DNA of 64,000 nucleotides, from positions 2,525,501 through 2,589,500 of the forward strand of contig CM076959.1 of the NCBI GenBank assembly GCA_039566865.1, written 5' to 3'. Origin of the DNA: Aurelia coerulea. Taxonomy: Eukaryota; Cnidaria; Scyphozoa; Semaeostomeae; Ulmaridae. The notes beneath the pieces are model-generated. The model was not told the origin of the DNA and did no database searches. It saw nothing but the letters and a program-made list of their open reading frames with translations. Shown here one piece after another: positions 1 to 11,180 of this stretch (positions are counted from its first letter, which is position 1; each line of letters begins with the position of its first letter). The translations under genes and the position numbers were made by a program.

Positions 1-3000
1 ATTAAAACCACCCGAAGCACACATCTTACGTATATTTGATATCAGTGCAATTGAAGATGAGCTGCATTCCTTCGATTTTAACATGTCATCAACATAGAAA
101 TTTCTTTTCAAAGTCATTGCAGCTTCACTTCCAAATTCTTCCTCTGAATCATCCGCTGTTCTCCTGAGTGCGAAATTCGAGCAACTTGGTGATGAAATCC
201 CGCCAAAGAGATGTACACACATTTCATAATCGATAGGCTCTGCTTCCAGGTTTCCTTCTGGCCACCAAAGAAATCGCAAATAAGACCGCTGATCTTCAGG
301 AACGCGAACTTGATAAAACATAGCTTCAATGTCACCAGTAAAGGCAATTAACTCTTTCCTGAAGCGAAGAAGCACTCCCACCAACTGATTCGTCAGATCC
401 GGACCTTGTAGGAGCTCTTTATTCAAACAAGTTCCTTTGTATTGCGTGCTGCAGTCGAATACGACTCTAATCTTCTCTGGTTTCTTTGGGTGATATACTC
501 CGTGATGAGGAATGTACCACTGCTTTCCAGGAATATCACAATTCTCTTCTACTTTCTTTGCATATCCTTTACTAATGATATCATTCATAAACTTGACGTA
601 ATCACTGTAAAACTTGGGATCTTTCTGTAACCTTCTTTTTGTCCACACTGCTCTTTTCATTGCTTGTTCTTTGTTATTTGGCATGAAAACATTTGGGTTA
701 CGAAATGGCAATGGTAGCACATAATGACCATGTGCTTTGATACTCTGTTCTTTCATCATTTTTAAGAATTTCTTGTCTTCTTGTGAAAGGTCTAATTTGC
801 CATCATCGAGCTTGGTTTCACTGAAATCCGTATGATACATCTTTTTTAACAGTTCATTCGTTGTGACATCCTTTACTGTATCTTCTACAACAAAATGATG
901 GTCAGCAATCTTTGCGGAACCAGCATCAGTGACTGTGATTCGATTGCATCTAACTGCTTTTCCATTCTCAGCGCATTTAATGATTGGGCCTGAAATGCAC
1001 CAGCCAAGGCAGGATCTGAAAGCGTAAGGGCCACCATCTTGACTAGGAATTATTTCATGTGGTTCTAACGCTAATGGGCAATTTGCACCAATCAACAAAC
1101 CAATAGGAATTTCAGAATCTTCTTTGTGCACATCTTTCGTGATTTCTCTCAGGTGGGGCCAATGACGTAATTTATCGGGTGTTGGTATATCATCTCTTTG
1201 AATCGGAAGTCCTCTTCTGCTGTAGGTTTTTGGCAATGAGATCGTCTCTCTGTCTGCAGGGCCCAAACCAGACACAGTCAAATTATCGAGACAAACTGAT
1301 CCTTCTGTATCTTCACCAGTCATGGTCTTCACAGTTACTGTGGTCTTCACGCCTTTCACCTTCAATGCATCTAATATATCCTCGTGTATGAAAGTTCCCT
1401 GACTGCAATTGTCAAGCATAGCATATACTACCAATTCTTGGTTCCCACCTTTGACACCAAGTTTCACTGGGATCACCGATAAACTTATGACTTGAGCATC
1501 GAGAAAAGTTAAATTACAGACCACATCATCTCGTTTTGTTTCATTACTCTCAGATCTCTTTGCAAATTTAAATCCATGTAAACCAGTTGGATGAGATCCA
1601 GCACAAATATTACACGTTCTTCGTTGATTGCAACTCTTCGACACATGGGTTGGGGATGTAGGCTTATAGCATGCATAGCATAATCTTTTCACATAAAGAA
1701 ACTTGCTTCTTTCTTTCACATCAAGCTTTAGATAATCTGAGCATCTGTCCAAATCATGCAATCCTTCACATGATGGGCAACTTGATTTAGATTCATAAAC
1801 TCTATTCGTCTCTGCTGAGGACATCTCTGTACTGTAAACACTCATCTTCGTATCTTTTGGCATTTCTCTTCTAAATCTGTCTTTGAAGGGGCTTTGTACT
1901 TCGGACAAAGCTTCTCTTGAATACAATGGGTCATTGACCAGCCTCATTTCTTCTTCGATTAGGCTAACAAAGTCTGAGAATACAGCTGCTCTCAATTCGT
2001 CTCTTTTGATACCAAAAGCTTTTCGATTCCATCTTTCTTGTAGATTACCAGGAAGTTTTGACTGGAGAACTTGCAGAATTTCTGGTGTGTTTAATACTTG
2101 TAAATTGGGGCCAGATTTCATACTGCTTTGGCATTTAACCAGAAATCTATAGAAAGTTCTAAATGCCAGTGCATCAGCATATTTGATTTGTGGCCATCTC
2201 CGTAGCTCCTGCATGTACGCAGCAGAAACTCTATACGAATCCCCATATTCCTTTGTTAATAATGCTTTTGCTTCCTTATAACAAATACTTGGCGGCAACT
2301 GAATACAATGTCTGATTAGTTCTTTCGCTTCACCTGACGTATACTTGATTAATCTGGTCAGTCTTCCCATTGGATCCACAATTTTCTTCTCAACAACCTC
2401 ACGAAATGTTGCCATAAAGTATTGATATTCCATGGGATCCCCACTAAAAACATCAATGTCCACATTCGGAGCATTTTGCTGGTTGAATAACGCATACAGT
2501 GCAGCATGTAGAGTGCTTTCATCAGTGCTCACTGTGTCTTCTCTTGGCCCATTGATAGATTTTACCCTTACATTTGGTTGTTGAGGCAATCGTGCTCTAG
2601 CTTGTTGAGAAATCTCTTCTTTACGCATCTTGGGAATACAAGGTTCTGAACGTTGATCAGGTCTTCCAATATCAAAAGAAACTGCATGTTGTGGTTGTTG
2701 TTGTTGAGACAAATTTCCAAGGTGCACTCGAGGGGGCTCGATTCTTTCTCTCTGCAGAAGACGAGGATAATTGGTGCCATCTCTCTTTTGGGTAATCCAG
2801 TCTTTGACATATGAATGCGGAACCTTTTCCTTCTGCTGAAATATAATATTTTGATCTGGCAAATCTTCTGTAACCGATTTCTTACAGCTGACAGAATCCT
2901 CAAACTCCTCAAAAACCTTGACTCTAGCTTCTGCTTTTGCTATTTCTTGCTTCATGCGAACCTTTTCAGAGGCAATTTCTGCAGCTCTCCTTTCTTCCAG

Positions 3001-3642
3001 AAATTCTGATTCTGCAAGTAACTCTGCTAAACGTGCCTTTTCTTCAGTTGCACGTTCACGACCTGACGAACCAGACTTTCGCGACGACCCTCTTGAGCTC
3101 TTTGAACTTGATGACATAACGCTGTTATTATCTTCTAAATTCTTAGCTTGAGACAAATAATTATGAATATCTGTTTTAAAATCCACGACCTCCTTATCAA
3201 CTTTTTCAAACCATCGGGTTTCAATATCATGTTGATCGCAGTTGTCCACTAACCCAATATAATTTTCTTGAACAGCCATCAAATTGCAAAATATCTCATC
3301 TAATTTCGACAATTCACATCGAATAACCTCTATCCTGACACTCGAATTTAATGATGACGTAATCAATTTCATCTGCTTCTGTAAGTTACGATATAAAAAT
3401 TTTCGATTTCCAAATTGAAGGTCGCGGGCATACGACTTCCCTTTCTCCGTTAATGATACAACGCGTTTGGGTCTGTCACCCCCAATACCAAACAAATTCG
3501 GAGCCTCCATATTGCTTTGAAATTCATCGCGAATATCCGTGACCGTATCTTTATCCAAATCTCTGTTTGTGCTCAATTCCGTACTGTTTCTTACCAATCC
3601 TTCAAAGGGCTCAACAAATTTATCCGAGGAATTCTCCTCCAT
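1..3642 (-). CDS. BEL/Pao LTR retrotransposon gag-pol polyprotein, N-terminal 1214 codons (partial, runs off left edge)
   Basis: One reading frame is open from the ATG at 3642 to base 1 with no stop. In order it has an N-terminal coiled-coil-like, E/K/R-rich gag region (residues about 150-270), a DUF1759-like gag segment near residue 390, Cys/His zinc knuckles (about 620-685, ending in a CNICAGSHP motif), a DUF1758-type aspartic protease with an LDNCSQGTF active site (about 740), and a Pao-type reverse transcriptase whose YVDD catalytic box lies at 85-96. This order is diagnostic of BEL/Pao. RNase H and integrase should follow beyond the left edge. The protein would make virus-like particles and copy the element RNA in the cytoplasm. 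No lesion is seen, so the copy may be young; activity is inference. Confidence 0.93.
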   Translation of the reverse strand, partial: MEENSSDKFVEPFEGLVRNSTELSTNRDLDKDTVTDIRDEFQSNMEAPNLFGIGGDRPKRVVSLTEKGKSYARDLQFGNRKFLYRNLQKQMKLITSSLNSSVRIEVIRCELSKLDEIFCNLMAVQENYIGLVDNCDQHDIETRWFEKVDKEVVDFKTDIHNYLSQAKNLEDNNSVMSSSSKSSRGSSRKSGSSGRERATEEKARLAELLAESEFLEERRAAEIASEKVRMKQEIAKAEARVKVFEEFEDSVSCKKSVTEDLPDQNIIFQQKEKVPHSYVKDWITQKRDGTNYPRLLQRERIEPPRVHLGNLSQQQQPQHAVSFDIGRPDQRSEPCIPKMRKEEISQQARARLPQQPNVRVKSINGPREDTVSTDESTLHAALYALFNQQNAPNVDIDVFSGDPMEYQYFMATFREVVEKKIVDPMGRLTRLIKYTSGEAKELIRHCIQLPPSICYKEAKALLTKEYGDSYRVSAAYMQELRRWPQIKYADALAFRTFYRFLVKCQSSMKSGPNLQVLNTPEILQVLQSKLPGNLQERWNRKAFGIKRDELRAAVFSDFVSLIEEEMRLVNDPLYSREALSEVQSPFKDRFRREMPKDTKMSVYSTEMSSAETNRVYESKSSCPSCEGLHDLDRCSDYLKLDVKERSKFLYVKRLCYACYKPTSPTHVSKSCNQRRTCNICAGSHPTGLHGFKFAKRSESNETKRDDVVCNLTFLDAQVISLSVIPVKLGVKGGNQELVVYAMLDNCSQGTFIHEDILDALKVKGVKTTVTVKTMTGEDTEGSVCLDNLTVSGLGPADRETISLPKTYSRRGLPIQRDDIPTPDKLRHWPHLREITKDVHKEDSEIPIGLLIGANCPLALEPHEIIPSQDGGPYAFRSCLGWCISGPIIKCAENGKAVRCNRITVTDAGSAKIADHHFVVEDTVKDVTTNELLKKMYHTDFSETKLDDGKLDLSQEDKKFLKMMKEQSIKAHGHYVLPLPFRNPNVFMPNNKEQAMKRAVWTKRRLQKDPKFYSDYVKFMNDIISKGYAKKVEENCDIPGKQWYIPHHGVYHPKKPEKIRVVFDCSTQYKGTCLNKELLQGPDLTNQLVGVLLRFRKELIAFTGDIEAMFYQVRVPEDQRSYLRFLWWPEGNLEAEPIDYEMCVHLFGGISSPSCSNFALRRTADDSEEEFGSEAAMTLKRNFYVDDMLKSKECSSSSIALISNIRKMCASGGFN

Positions 3643-3683
3643 AATCAAACTGAATACGCTGAAGTGACTTGTATTCCACTAAA

Positions 3684-4400
3684 TGTAGCAGCCGAAATAA
3701 TCAAATTCCAAAGTTTGTAAAATCAGCATTTTTATTAGGTATTCTTTGATGCTACGATTTGCTAAAATAAAACGAAAACAAATTAAACCCAAACAAACAG
3801 ACATGTAACAAAACAGACAAAACAGAACGAAACTAATACTATAAACGAAGCTTTGTAAAGCGATGAAAATAACCCGATAATACTACTTACTGGAATACAT
3901 TAGTGTCCATTAGATCAGCGTTCAAAAAATAGCGTTCCTTACGCGATGTCCATAAACAACCATCAAAATAAACAAGCTCAAGTCCCCTCGACCACGCTTC
4001 GCTTCGCCGCGCCTAATTCTACAAAAGAATATAAATGAATACACGAATACACAAAAGGCTCTTTCAAAAGACGGACGTAGCACAAAAGACTATACAATAC
4101 AGGAAACGATCCAATCAGTACAAACAAGTTACGCAATATCACGGGTCATAGGACACAGTTACATAATTGAATTAAAAACAATTTTTTGTCATTTTCACCA
4201 ATCAAATGGAACCGACAACCAACCGGGAAATTTGAAATGTCAGATTTTAGGCCACTTTTTTGGATTTTAGGCCGCTTTTGGACGATTTTACCACCCTTCA
4301 CCAAAATATAAATCGACAGAAGGAGCATGAAGATTTTCAAAAAATTTCTTCACAGACCAGTTCCCAATACTCTAATACACAGTTAATCATCGTCGCTACA
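3684..4400 (-). repeat. candidate 5' LTR of the BEL/Pao element
   Basis: The stretch upstream of the gag ATG is bounded by TGTAGC (plus strand, 3684) and GCTACA (ending 4400), the short inverted termini expected of an LTR, giving about 717 bp. An AATAAA signal on the minus strand sits near 3730, close to the end that would be R/U5, and a TGG-starting stretch just inside (about 3680 downward) could be the primer-binding site. The second LTR lies outside the window, so the boundaries cannot be verified here. Confidence 0.4.
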
Positions 4401-5274
4401 AATTATTTCAAATTTTGGAGAAATACCGAAGTTTTGAATTTGACCTCATTGACCTCACTGTGGCTTGCCATAGTAAAGATCTCAGTAATGGCTGAAACGT
4501 ATGCATATGGAGAATAGATACTTTTCTTCGAAGGTCTTATTCTGTGTGTTTAAGTATCTCCAAAGCTCCTGGAAAGAAGACACATTTAGAGCAGTATCTG
4601 TATCGTTTTCAGTTTTAAATTAACATAGATACATCTAAGAATCAAGGCTGAGGGGTAGGATGAACAACAGGAAAAGTGAACTGTACGGGCCTAACAAAAC
4701 ACCGCACCATCGTTATAAATTAGAGACGAATTTAACAGGTACTTACTTTTCTATCTCGCAAGAAGAGAACCACAAACTAAAAATGTGAACATACAATTCC
4801 AATGAACTTTGAAGCAATAACAAACATATGACTTGCCACGCTCAAGAATGGCAAAAGCTGTAACATCCAACGTGGCCATAAGAAACGATTTCGTGATGTC
4901 CTCTTCGATAACCAAACCCTTGCTCCCAATACTTTATCCAACTCTGCTCTCATCCTTACAAGATCGTAAGAATGGGAATCGGCACTTACATTGGCCAAAA
5001 GCTCTTATAAATTCATCAATCGTGTGCCTTGCTTTTAGTGCAAGAAATGGCTATCGTTTCATCCTCAGTGTAGATGAAATAGATTTGAAATGTTGGATTC
5101 AATACACGTAAGAATAAAATAACAAACGGAAGAAATGTACATCTTGCTCTAAATATGAAAAATAGATTGGCTACTTCGGCATAATAAAATTTGAAATACT
5201 ATTTCTAAAGCTCTTTCATATCGATTTCACGTTTTGTGCGGATATCCATAGAAAAATATATATCTTTCGACTAC
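4401..5274. other. intergenic, no supported gene
   Basis: Only short unrelated frames occur on both strands. I see no splice-framed exon, RNA gene or transposon end that I can support. Confidence 0.6.
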
Positions 5275-5661
5275 ACGTATTTTTTTATAAGAAACTAAGA
5301 ATTTGGGCCAGTACTGAAAGTTTCTTAAAATTATCAGATTTTGAGTACTCAGAGTTTCTTACGAGTTTCTTAGAGGTTGCATAACAATCTTCATGTTCAC
5401 TACCTGTGCCCTCGTGAACATTTCAAGACATTTCAAGACAGTATTTTTTTGAGCATTTCCAATGTTTAGACATGACTCAAGTACCTTACGACTAATATGA
5501 TACAGGAAACAATTGCAAATAAAGTAGAAATATGTCAATGATTTCCTTTACCAAAGTAAATAGTTTCTTAACTTATATTCTCCCAGTACTGGAGTTTCTT
5601 AATTTTTTCTCGATCTGAGAGTTGAGTTTCTTATGGACATTTTCTTATAAAAAAATACGTG
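5275..5661. mobile_element. AAGAAACT-family MITE, copy A
   Basis: The terminal inverted repeats are nearly perfect over about 20 bp: CACGTATTTTTTTATAAGAA on the left, and its complement ending at 5661. The interior contains many copies of AGTTTCTTA/TAAGAAACT and paired CCAGTACTG motifs near each end. There is no coding capacity. The left flank is TA; the right flank reads CA, so the presumed TA target duplication is mutated here. Copy B near 45.3 kb establishes TA as the target. Related copies lie at 45343, 48105, 57165, 57916 and 58485. Confidence 0.75.
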
Positions 5662-6580
5662 CACTTGCATTTGAGGTAATCCATTAGAAACTCTCCCCTT
5701 TTACGGTCAAACAACACAGCAGCATCAACACAGGGCATTTGTATTTTTTTTTTATTTTTTTTTATATCAATTCTCCTAAAATTTACAATCTACTAACAAA
5801 CATTAACATTACGAGACGATAGCGCAAGGAGCATGAAAATACATTGCAACCCTGCAGCTGTAGGGCATTTCTATGGCACTTTGTAGACTCATGGAAGCAT
5901 AGGAAGCATACACATATTTTCTGTAAGATAATAAAACTTTGAGACAATATCGAAAGTTTCTTAAAAATTCTTATTATCTGAGTACACACCGAGTGCAAAA
6001 ATGTTTCACAGGAGTTTCTACGAGAGGCAACATTCCATTGGCAGGAGATTTCAAATTTTATGAAGTCACGCCTTGCCAAGATCCTAGATCATGCAAAGGT
6101 TTTTTTGCAAAAGAAGCCCAACTGAAAAATGAGAAAAACAAAATATACTCCAATATTCTTAGTTTTAATTATTCGGGGCAATTTGCATGGCAAGGAACTC
6201 ATTTCAAGAAGTTGAGCTCTCAGGGGCTCTCAGATCAACAAAATAGTAAAATCTTGAATGCTGCAGTGGGTCAAAGTTTCACCATCTTACAGAAGATATG
6301 TGTATGCTTCCACGAGTCTACAGAGACGTATGAACTAGGGGGACACTGGGAGCATATGCCCCCAAGATTTTTCAATAAACAAAGAAGTGCCCTTCTTATT
6401 GTCAGGAAGTGCCCCTTAAACTTAACCCTCTCAGGCGCTGTGTCCCACTTTTGACTTTTATCGTCCCACTCTAGTGAAAAAAATCAAAGTTGTCAGAAAT
6501 CAATGAAACTTGGCACAAAGCTCAATTTCAGGACCCTGATTTCGAATCTGCTTTCAATTTTTTTAAATTTTGTCACATTT
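5662..6580. other. spacer with an inverted duplicate, no gene
   Basis: A segment at about 5867-5940 recurs inverted at about 6270-6330; the shared part includes ATGTGTATGCTTCC and GAGTCTACA. The stretch between holds a 171-codon open frame that I do not regard as a gene, because it starts in a MITE-like AAGTTTCTTA sequence and spans the inverted repeat. Confidence 0.4.
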
Positions 6581-8340
6581 TGTCTCTACGTGGCTCTAAA
6601 TGTGGAACAAATAACAAATACCTGGTGAATTGACAGCGATGGTCAAACATGCTCGAAATTGCACGAAACTTTACAAAAAACACTATTCTTGGCCACTGAG
6701 TTAAAATCTACTGTCACTTTTTGAAATTATTGTCCCTCTGTGTCTCCATGTGGCTCTAAAAGTGGAACAAACAGCAAATGCACTGTTGAATTGGGGCCAA
6801 TTATCAGAATGGCTCAAAATTGCGGGAAAAGTCGTAGGAAACACAGCTTTACGTCCCTGAATTCCAATCTACCGTCACCTATTTAAGATTTTGTCACCTA
6901 ATGTCTCTATGTGGCTCTAAATATGGAACAAACAGCAAATGCACTATCGAATTGGGACCAATTATCAGAATGGCTCAAAATTGCAGGAAAATTAGTAGGA
7001 AACACAGTTTTACGTCCCTGAATTTGAGTCTGCTGTCACATATTTAAGATTTTGTCACCTTATGTCTCTATGTGGCTCTAAAAGTGGAACAAACAGCAAA
7101 TGCACTGTCGAATTGGGGCCAATTATCAGAGTGGCTCACAATTGCGGGAAAATTCTTAGGAAACACAGATTTACGTCCTTGAATTTGAATCTGCTGTAAC
7201 ATACTTCAGATTTTGTCACCTAATGTCTCTACGTGGCTCTAAAAGTGGAACAAACAGCAAATGCACTGTCGAATTGGGGCCAATTATCAGAATGGCTCGA
7301 AATTGCGGGAAAATTCGTAGGAAACACAGTTTTACGTCCCTGGATTCGAATCTGCTGTCACATATTTAAGATTTTGTCTCTATGTGGCTCTAAAAGTGGA
7401 ACAAACAGCAAATGCACTGTCAAATTGGGACCAATTATCAGAATGGCTCAAAATTGCAGGAAAATTCGTAGGAAACACAGTTTTACGTCTCTGGATTCGA
7501 ATCTGCTGTCACATATTTAAGATATTGTCACCTAATGTCTCTATGTGGCTCTAAAAGTGGAACCAACAGCAAATGCACTGTAGAATTGGGGCCAATTATC
7601 AGAATGGCTCAAAATTGCGGGAAAATTCGTAGGAAACACAGTATTACGTTCCTGGATTCGAATCTGCTGTCACAAATTTAAGATTTTGTGACCTAATTTC
7701 TCTATGTGGCTCTAAAAATGGAACATAAAGAGATACACTTGCAAAATGGGACCTATTTTTGGAAGTTCTCAAAATGAGGCCAAACTCACCAGAAGATACA
7801 AGGATGCAGAGCAAAAAATCAAATCTGTTGCCATTTGTTGAAAATGTTGTCACCCTATGTCGTTATGTGCCCTGAATGTGGCACAAAGAGCATACACATT
7901 GGCCAAATAGGACCAATGATCAAAAACACTTTAAATTGCCTGAAAAGTTTTGGAACGGACAACTGATTGGTGCTAAATTCGTATCTATTGTCAATTTTTG
8001 AAAATTTTGTCACCTTTGTTTCTATTTGGCCCTAAAATTGGAACAAAAGCAAACATTTCGGAAATGCTCAAAAACTTGCAGAGTAGACAATTTCAGTCCA
8101 CCAAAATTTAATCTATTGATACATTGTAAAAATGTTGTCACTTTTGTCTCTCTTTGGCGATGAAAGTGGAACAAAAACAAATTGGGATGCAATATTTGGC
8201 CAAATACGCACAACACTTAAAATTACATGCGATTTTACAGAAAGCACAATTTTGGAATGCTGAATCCAATTCTGGTATCAATTTGGGAAAATATGGTACA
8301 AAGTGTCTCTAAATGGCACCAAGAGTGGCATAAGCTGTCG
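6581..8340 (+). repeat. 161-bp tandem repeat array, left arm of a giant foldback
   Basis: The anchor TGTCTCTATGTGGCTCTAAA recurs at about 6581, 6741, 6902, 7063, 7224, 7375, 7536 and 7697, then more diverged at 7859, 8017, 8145 and 8304. The spacing is mostly 161 bp, with one 151-bp unit and some shorter ones. Units decay towards the inside of the foldback. The same unit is present in reverse orientation at 9373-11165. No coding function is supported. Confidence 0.9.
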
Positions 8341-9140
8341 TTTCACTTTCTTGAAATTCAACGAGACACTAATCAGAGACATATCGCTCAATAAAGTGAC
8401 GAAGCTAAAAACAGACATCTATCCGATCAATACCAACAAGAAATGAGAAGCGACTAAACTTGAAACTTTGCCTGTTTTTTCACTTTTGACCGTTTTCTAT
8501 TGTGACAAAATGGGAACTTTGCAAAACTTCTTTTCATCCAAATGAAACATTGTTTGAGAAGATAAAGCTAAAGCTAAACCATGAACATGAAGTCACATCA
8601 ACAAGTTTCAACAAGTCAGTCTTCCATTTACTGTTCTTGCGATTGACTGTTCGGTACATCATATGCTCTCTGGATATGGTAATAATTCCAGCAAGACCTC
8701 AGTGGAGATAACTTGCAGATCGCAAATGGTTCCCCTGGGTTGGAACATTTATCGCACTTCTATGACCTTTTCGTCTTGCAAATTATGAAAACAGCAACCT
8801 GCGAGCGAAGAAATTTACAAGTGCATCATTTCGTTTTGAAATTATCCGTATTTGGTATGCAGCTTTCACCAAGAAAAGGTACGAAAAAAACGAGAAAAAA
8901 ATCTTGTTGACTAAATCTTAACCTTTTTCCTTGTAAAATTTACCAATGATAAGAGCCTTTGTTGAGTAGCCAAATGGGTAATGGCAGATTTGTCAATGAA
9001 TTTTACCAACAGTTTTGTATGTGCTATACAAAGGATACTATGAGTGTGACCCCACTGCATGTAGCCAATCTCTTTGCTTGTGCATAAACTATGGTATTTC
9101 TGTTCTTGCAACATAGATTTCTCACACATTTCTTTCTCGT
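8341..9140. other. loop of the foldback, no supported gene
   Basis: Sequence between the decayed left array and the 9141 palindrome. The open frames are short, and none is flanked by splice signals or shows a recognisable motif. Confidence 0.5.
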
Positions 9141-9331
9141 GCAGGTAGCCACAGGTTGATTCGAATGGAGAGAACAGATGCAACTGGAGCCAAGCGGCGA
9201 TTATTGCGTTGCAGAATTTGCAAGAAGAAAACGTCATACAAGCAGATTCTGCAAATTCTGCAACGCAATAATCGCCGCTTGGCTCCAGTTGCATCTGTTC
9301 TCTTCATTCGAATCAACCTGTGGCTACCTGC
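9141..9331. repeat. near-perfect palindrome (arms about 83 bp) in the foldback loop
   Basis: The arm at 9141-9223 (starting GCAGGTAGCCACAGGTTGAT) is repeated as its reverse complement at 9249-9331 with only a few changes and a spacer of about 25 bp. A piece of about 42 bp (GTTGCAGAATTTGCA through ACGTCATACAAGCAGATT) is then repeated directly at 9330-9371, immediately before the right tandem array starts. Confidence 0.85.
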
Positions 9332-9372
9332 GTTGCAGAATTTGCAGGACGAAAACGTCATACAAGCAGATT

Positions 9373-11165
9373 TTGGTGACAAAAATTTAAAAAATTGACA
9401 ATAGATACAAATTTAGCACCAAGCAATTGTCCGCTCTGCAACTTCTCAGGCAGCTTCAAGTGTTTTTGATCATTGGTCCCATTTGGCCAATGTGTATGCT
9501 CTTTGTGCCACATTAAGGGCACATAACGACATAAGATGACAACTTTTTCAACAAATGGCAACAGATTTGATTTTTGCGCTGCATCCTTGTATCTTCTGGT
9601 GAATTTGGCCTCATTTTGAGACCTTCCAAAAATCGGTCCCATTTTGCAAATGTATCTCTTTATGTTCCACTTTTAGAGCCACGTAGAGACATTAGGTGAC
9701 AAAATCTTAAGTATGTTACAGCAGATTCAAATTCAAGGACGTAAATCTGTGTTTCCTAAGAATTTTCCCGCAATTGTGAGCCACTCTGATAATTGGCCCC
9801 AATTCGACAGTGCATTTGCTGTTTGTTGCACTTTTAGAGCCACATAGAGACATTAGGTGACAAAATCTTAAATATGTGACAGCAGATTCGAATCCAGGGA
9901 CGTAAAACTGTGTTTCCTTCGAATTTTCCCGCAATTTTGAGCCATTCTGATAATTGGCCCCAATTTGACAGTGTATTTGCCGTTTGTTCCACTTTTAGAA
10001 TCACATGGAGACATTAGGTGACAAAATCTTAAATATGTGATAGCAGATTCAAATTCAGTGACGTAAAACTGTGTTTCCTTCGAATTTTCCCGCAATTTTG
10101 AGCCATTCTGATAATTGGCCCCAATTTGACAGTGTATTTGCCGTTTGTTCCACTTTTAGAACCACATGGAGACATTAGGTGACAAAATCTTAAATATTTG
10201 ACAGCAGATTCAAATTCAGTGACGTAAAACTGTGTTTCCAACGAATTTTCCTGCAATTTTGAGCCATTCTGATAATTGGTCCCAATTCAATAGTGCATTT
10301 GCTGTTTGTTGCACTTTTAGAGCCACATAGAGACATTAGGTGACAAAATCTTAAATATGTGACAGCAGATTCGAATCCAGGGACGTAAAACTGTGTTTCC
10401 TTCGAATTTTCCCGCAATTTTGAGCCATTCTGATAATTGGCCCCAATTTGACAGGGTATTTGCCGTTTGTTCCACTTTTAGAACCACATGGAGACATTAG
10501 GTGACAACATCTTAGATATGTGATAGCAGATTCAAATTCAGTGACGTAAAACTGTGTTTCCTTCGAATTTTCCCGCAATTTTGAGCCATTCTGATAATTG
10601 GCCCCAATTTGACAGTGTATTTGCCGTTTGTTCCACTTTTAGAACCACATGGAGACATTAGGTGACAAAATCTTAAATATTTGACAGCAGATTCAAATTC
10701 AGTGACGTAAAACTGTGTTTCCAACGAATTTTCCCGCAATGTTGAGCCATTCTGATAATTGGTCCCAATTCGATAGTGCATTTGCTGTTTGTTCCATATT
10801 TAGAGCCACATAGAGACATTAGGTGACAAAATCTTAAATATTTGACAGCAGATTCAAATTCAGTGACGTAAAACTGTGTTTCCAACGAATTTTCCTGCAA
10901 TTTTGAGCCATTCTGATAATTGGTCCCAATTCAATAGTGCATTTGCTGTTTGTTCCATATTTAGAGCCACATAGAGACATTAGGTGACAAAATCTTATAT
11001 AGGTGACGGTAGATTGGAATTCAGGGACGTAAAACTGTGTTTCCTACGACTTTTCCCGCAATTTTGAGCCATTCTGATAATTGGCCCCAATTCAACAGTG
11101 CATTTGCTGTTTGTTCCACTTTTAGAGCCACATGGAGACACAGAGGGACAATAATTTCAAAAAGT
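9373..11165 (-). repeat. 161-bp tandem repeat array, right arm of the giant foldback
   Basis: The reverse-complement anchor (GAGCCACATAGAGACATTAG and variants) recurs at 9676, 9837, 9998, 10159, 10320, 10481, 10642, 10803, 10964 and 11125, an exact 161-bp period. The inner portion 9373-9690 mirrors 7690-8014, and the outer end mirrors about 6708. This arm is more regular than the left one. Each unit contains a short open frame, but 161 is not a multiple of three and the frames merely echo the repeat. Confidence 0.9.
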
Positions 11166-11180
11166 GACAGTATATATATA

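Noticed and set aside
5939..6454. 171-codon plus-strand frame
   Set aside because: Starts in a MITE-like AAGTTTCTTA stretch and contains both arms of an inverted duplicate; no domain or splice support.
7310..7340. TTCGAAT-type motif that could suggest a tRNA T-loop
   Set aside because: It is part of the 161-bp repeat (GGATTCGAATCTGCTG) with no cloverleaf around it.
9716..10900. Series of 70-89-codon minus-strand frames with the same peptide
   Set aside because: They repeat every 161 bp with the satellite unit and overlap; 161 is not divisible by three, so no continuous protein results.
6581..11165. CRISPR-like regular repeats
   Set aside because: The 161-bp units are contiguous, have no unique spacers and lie in a eukaryotic genome; this is a tandem repeat.
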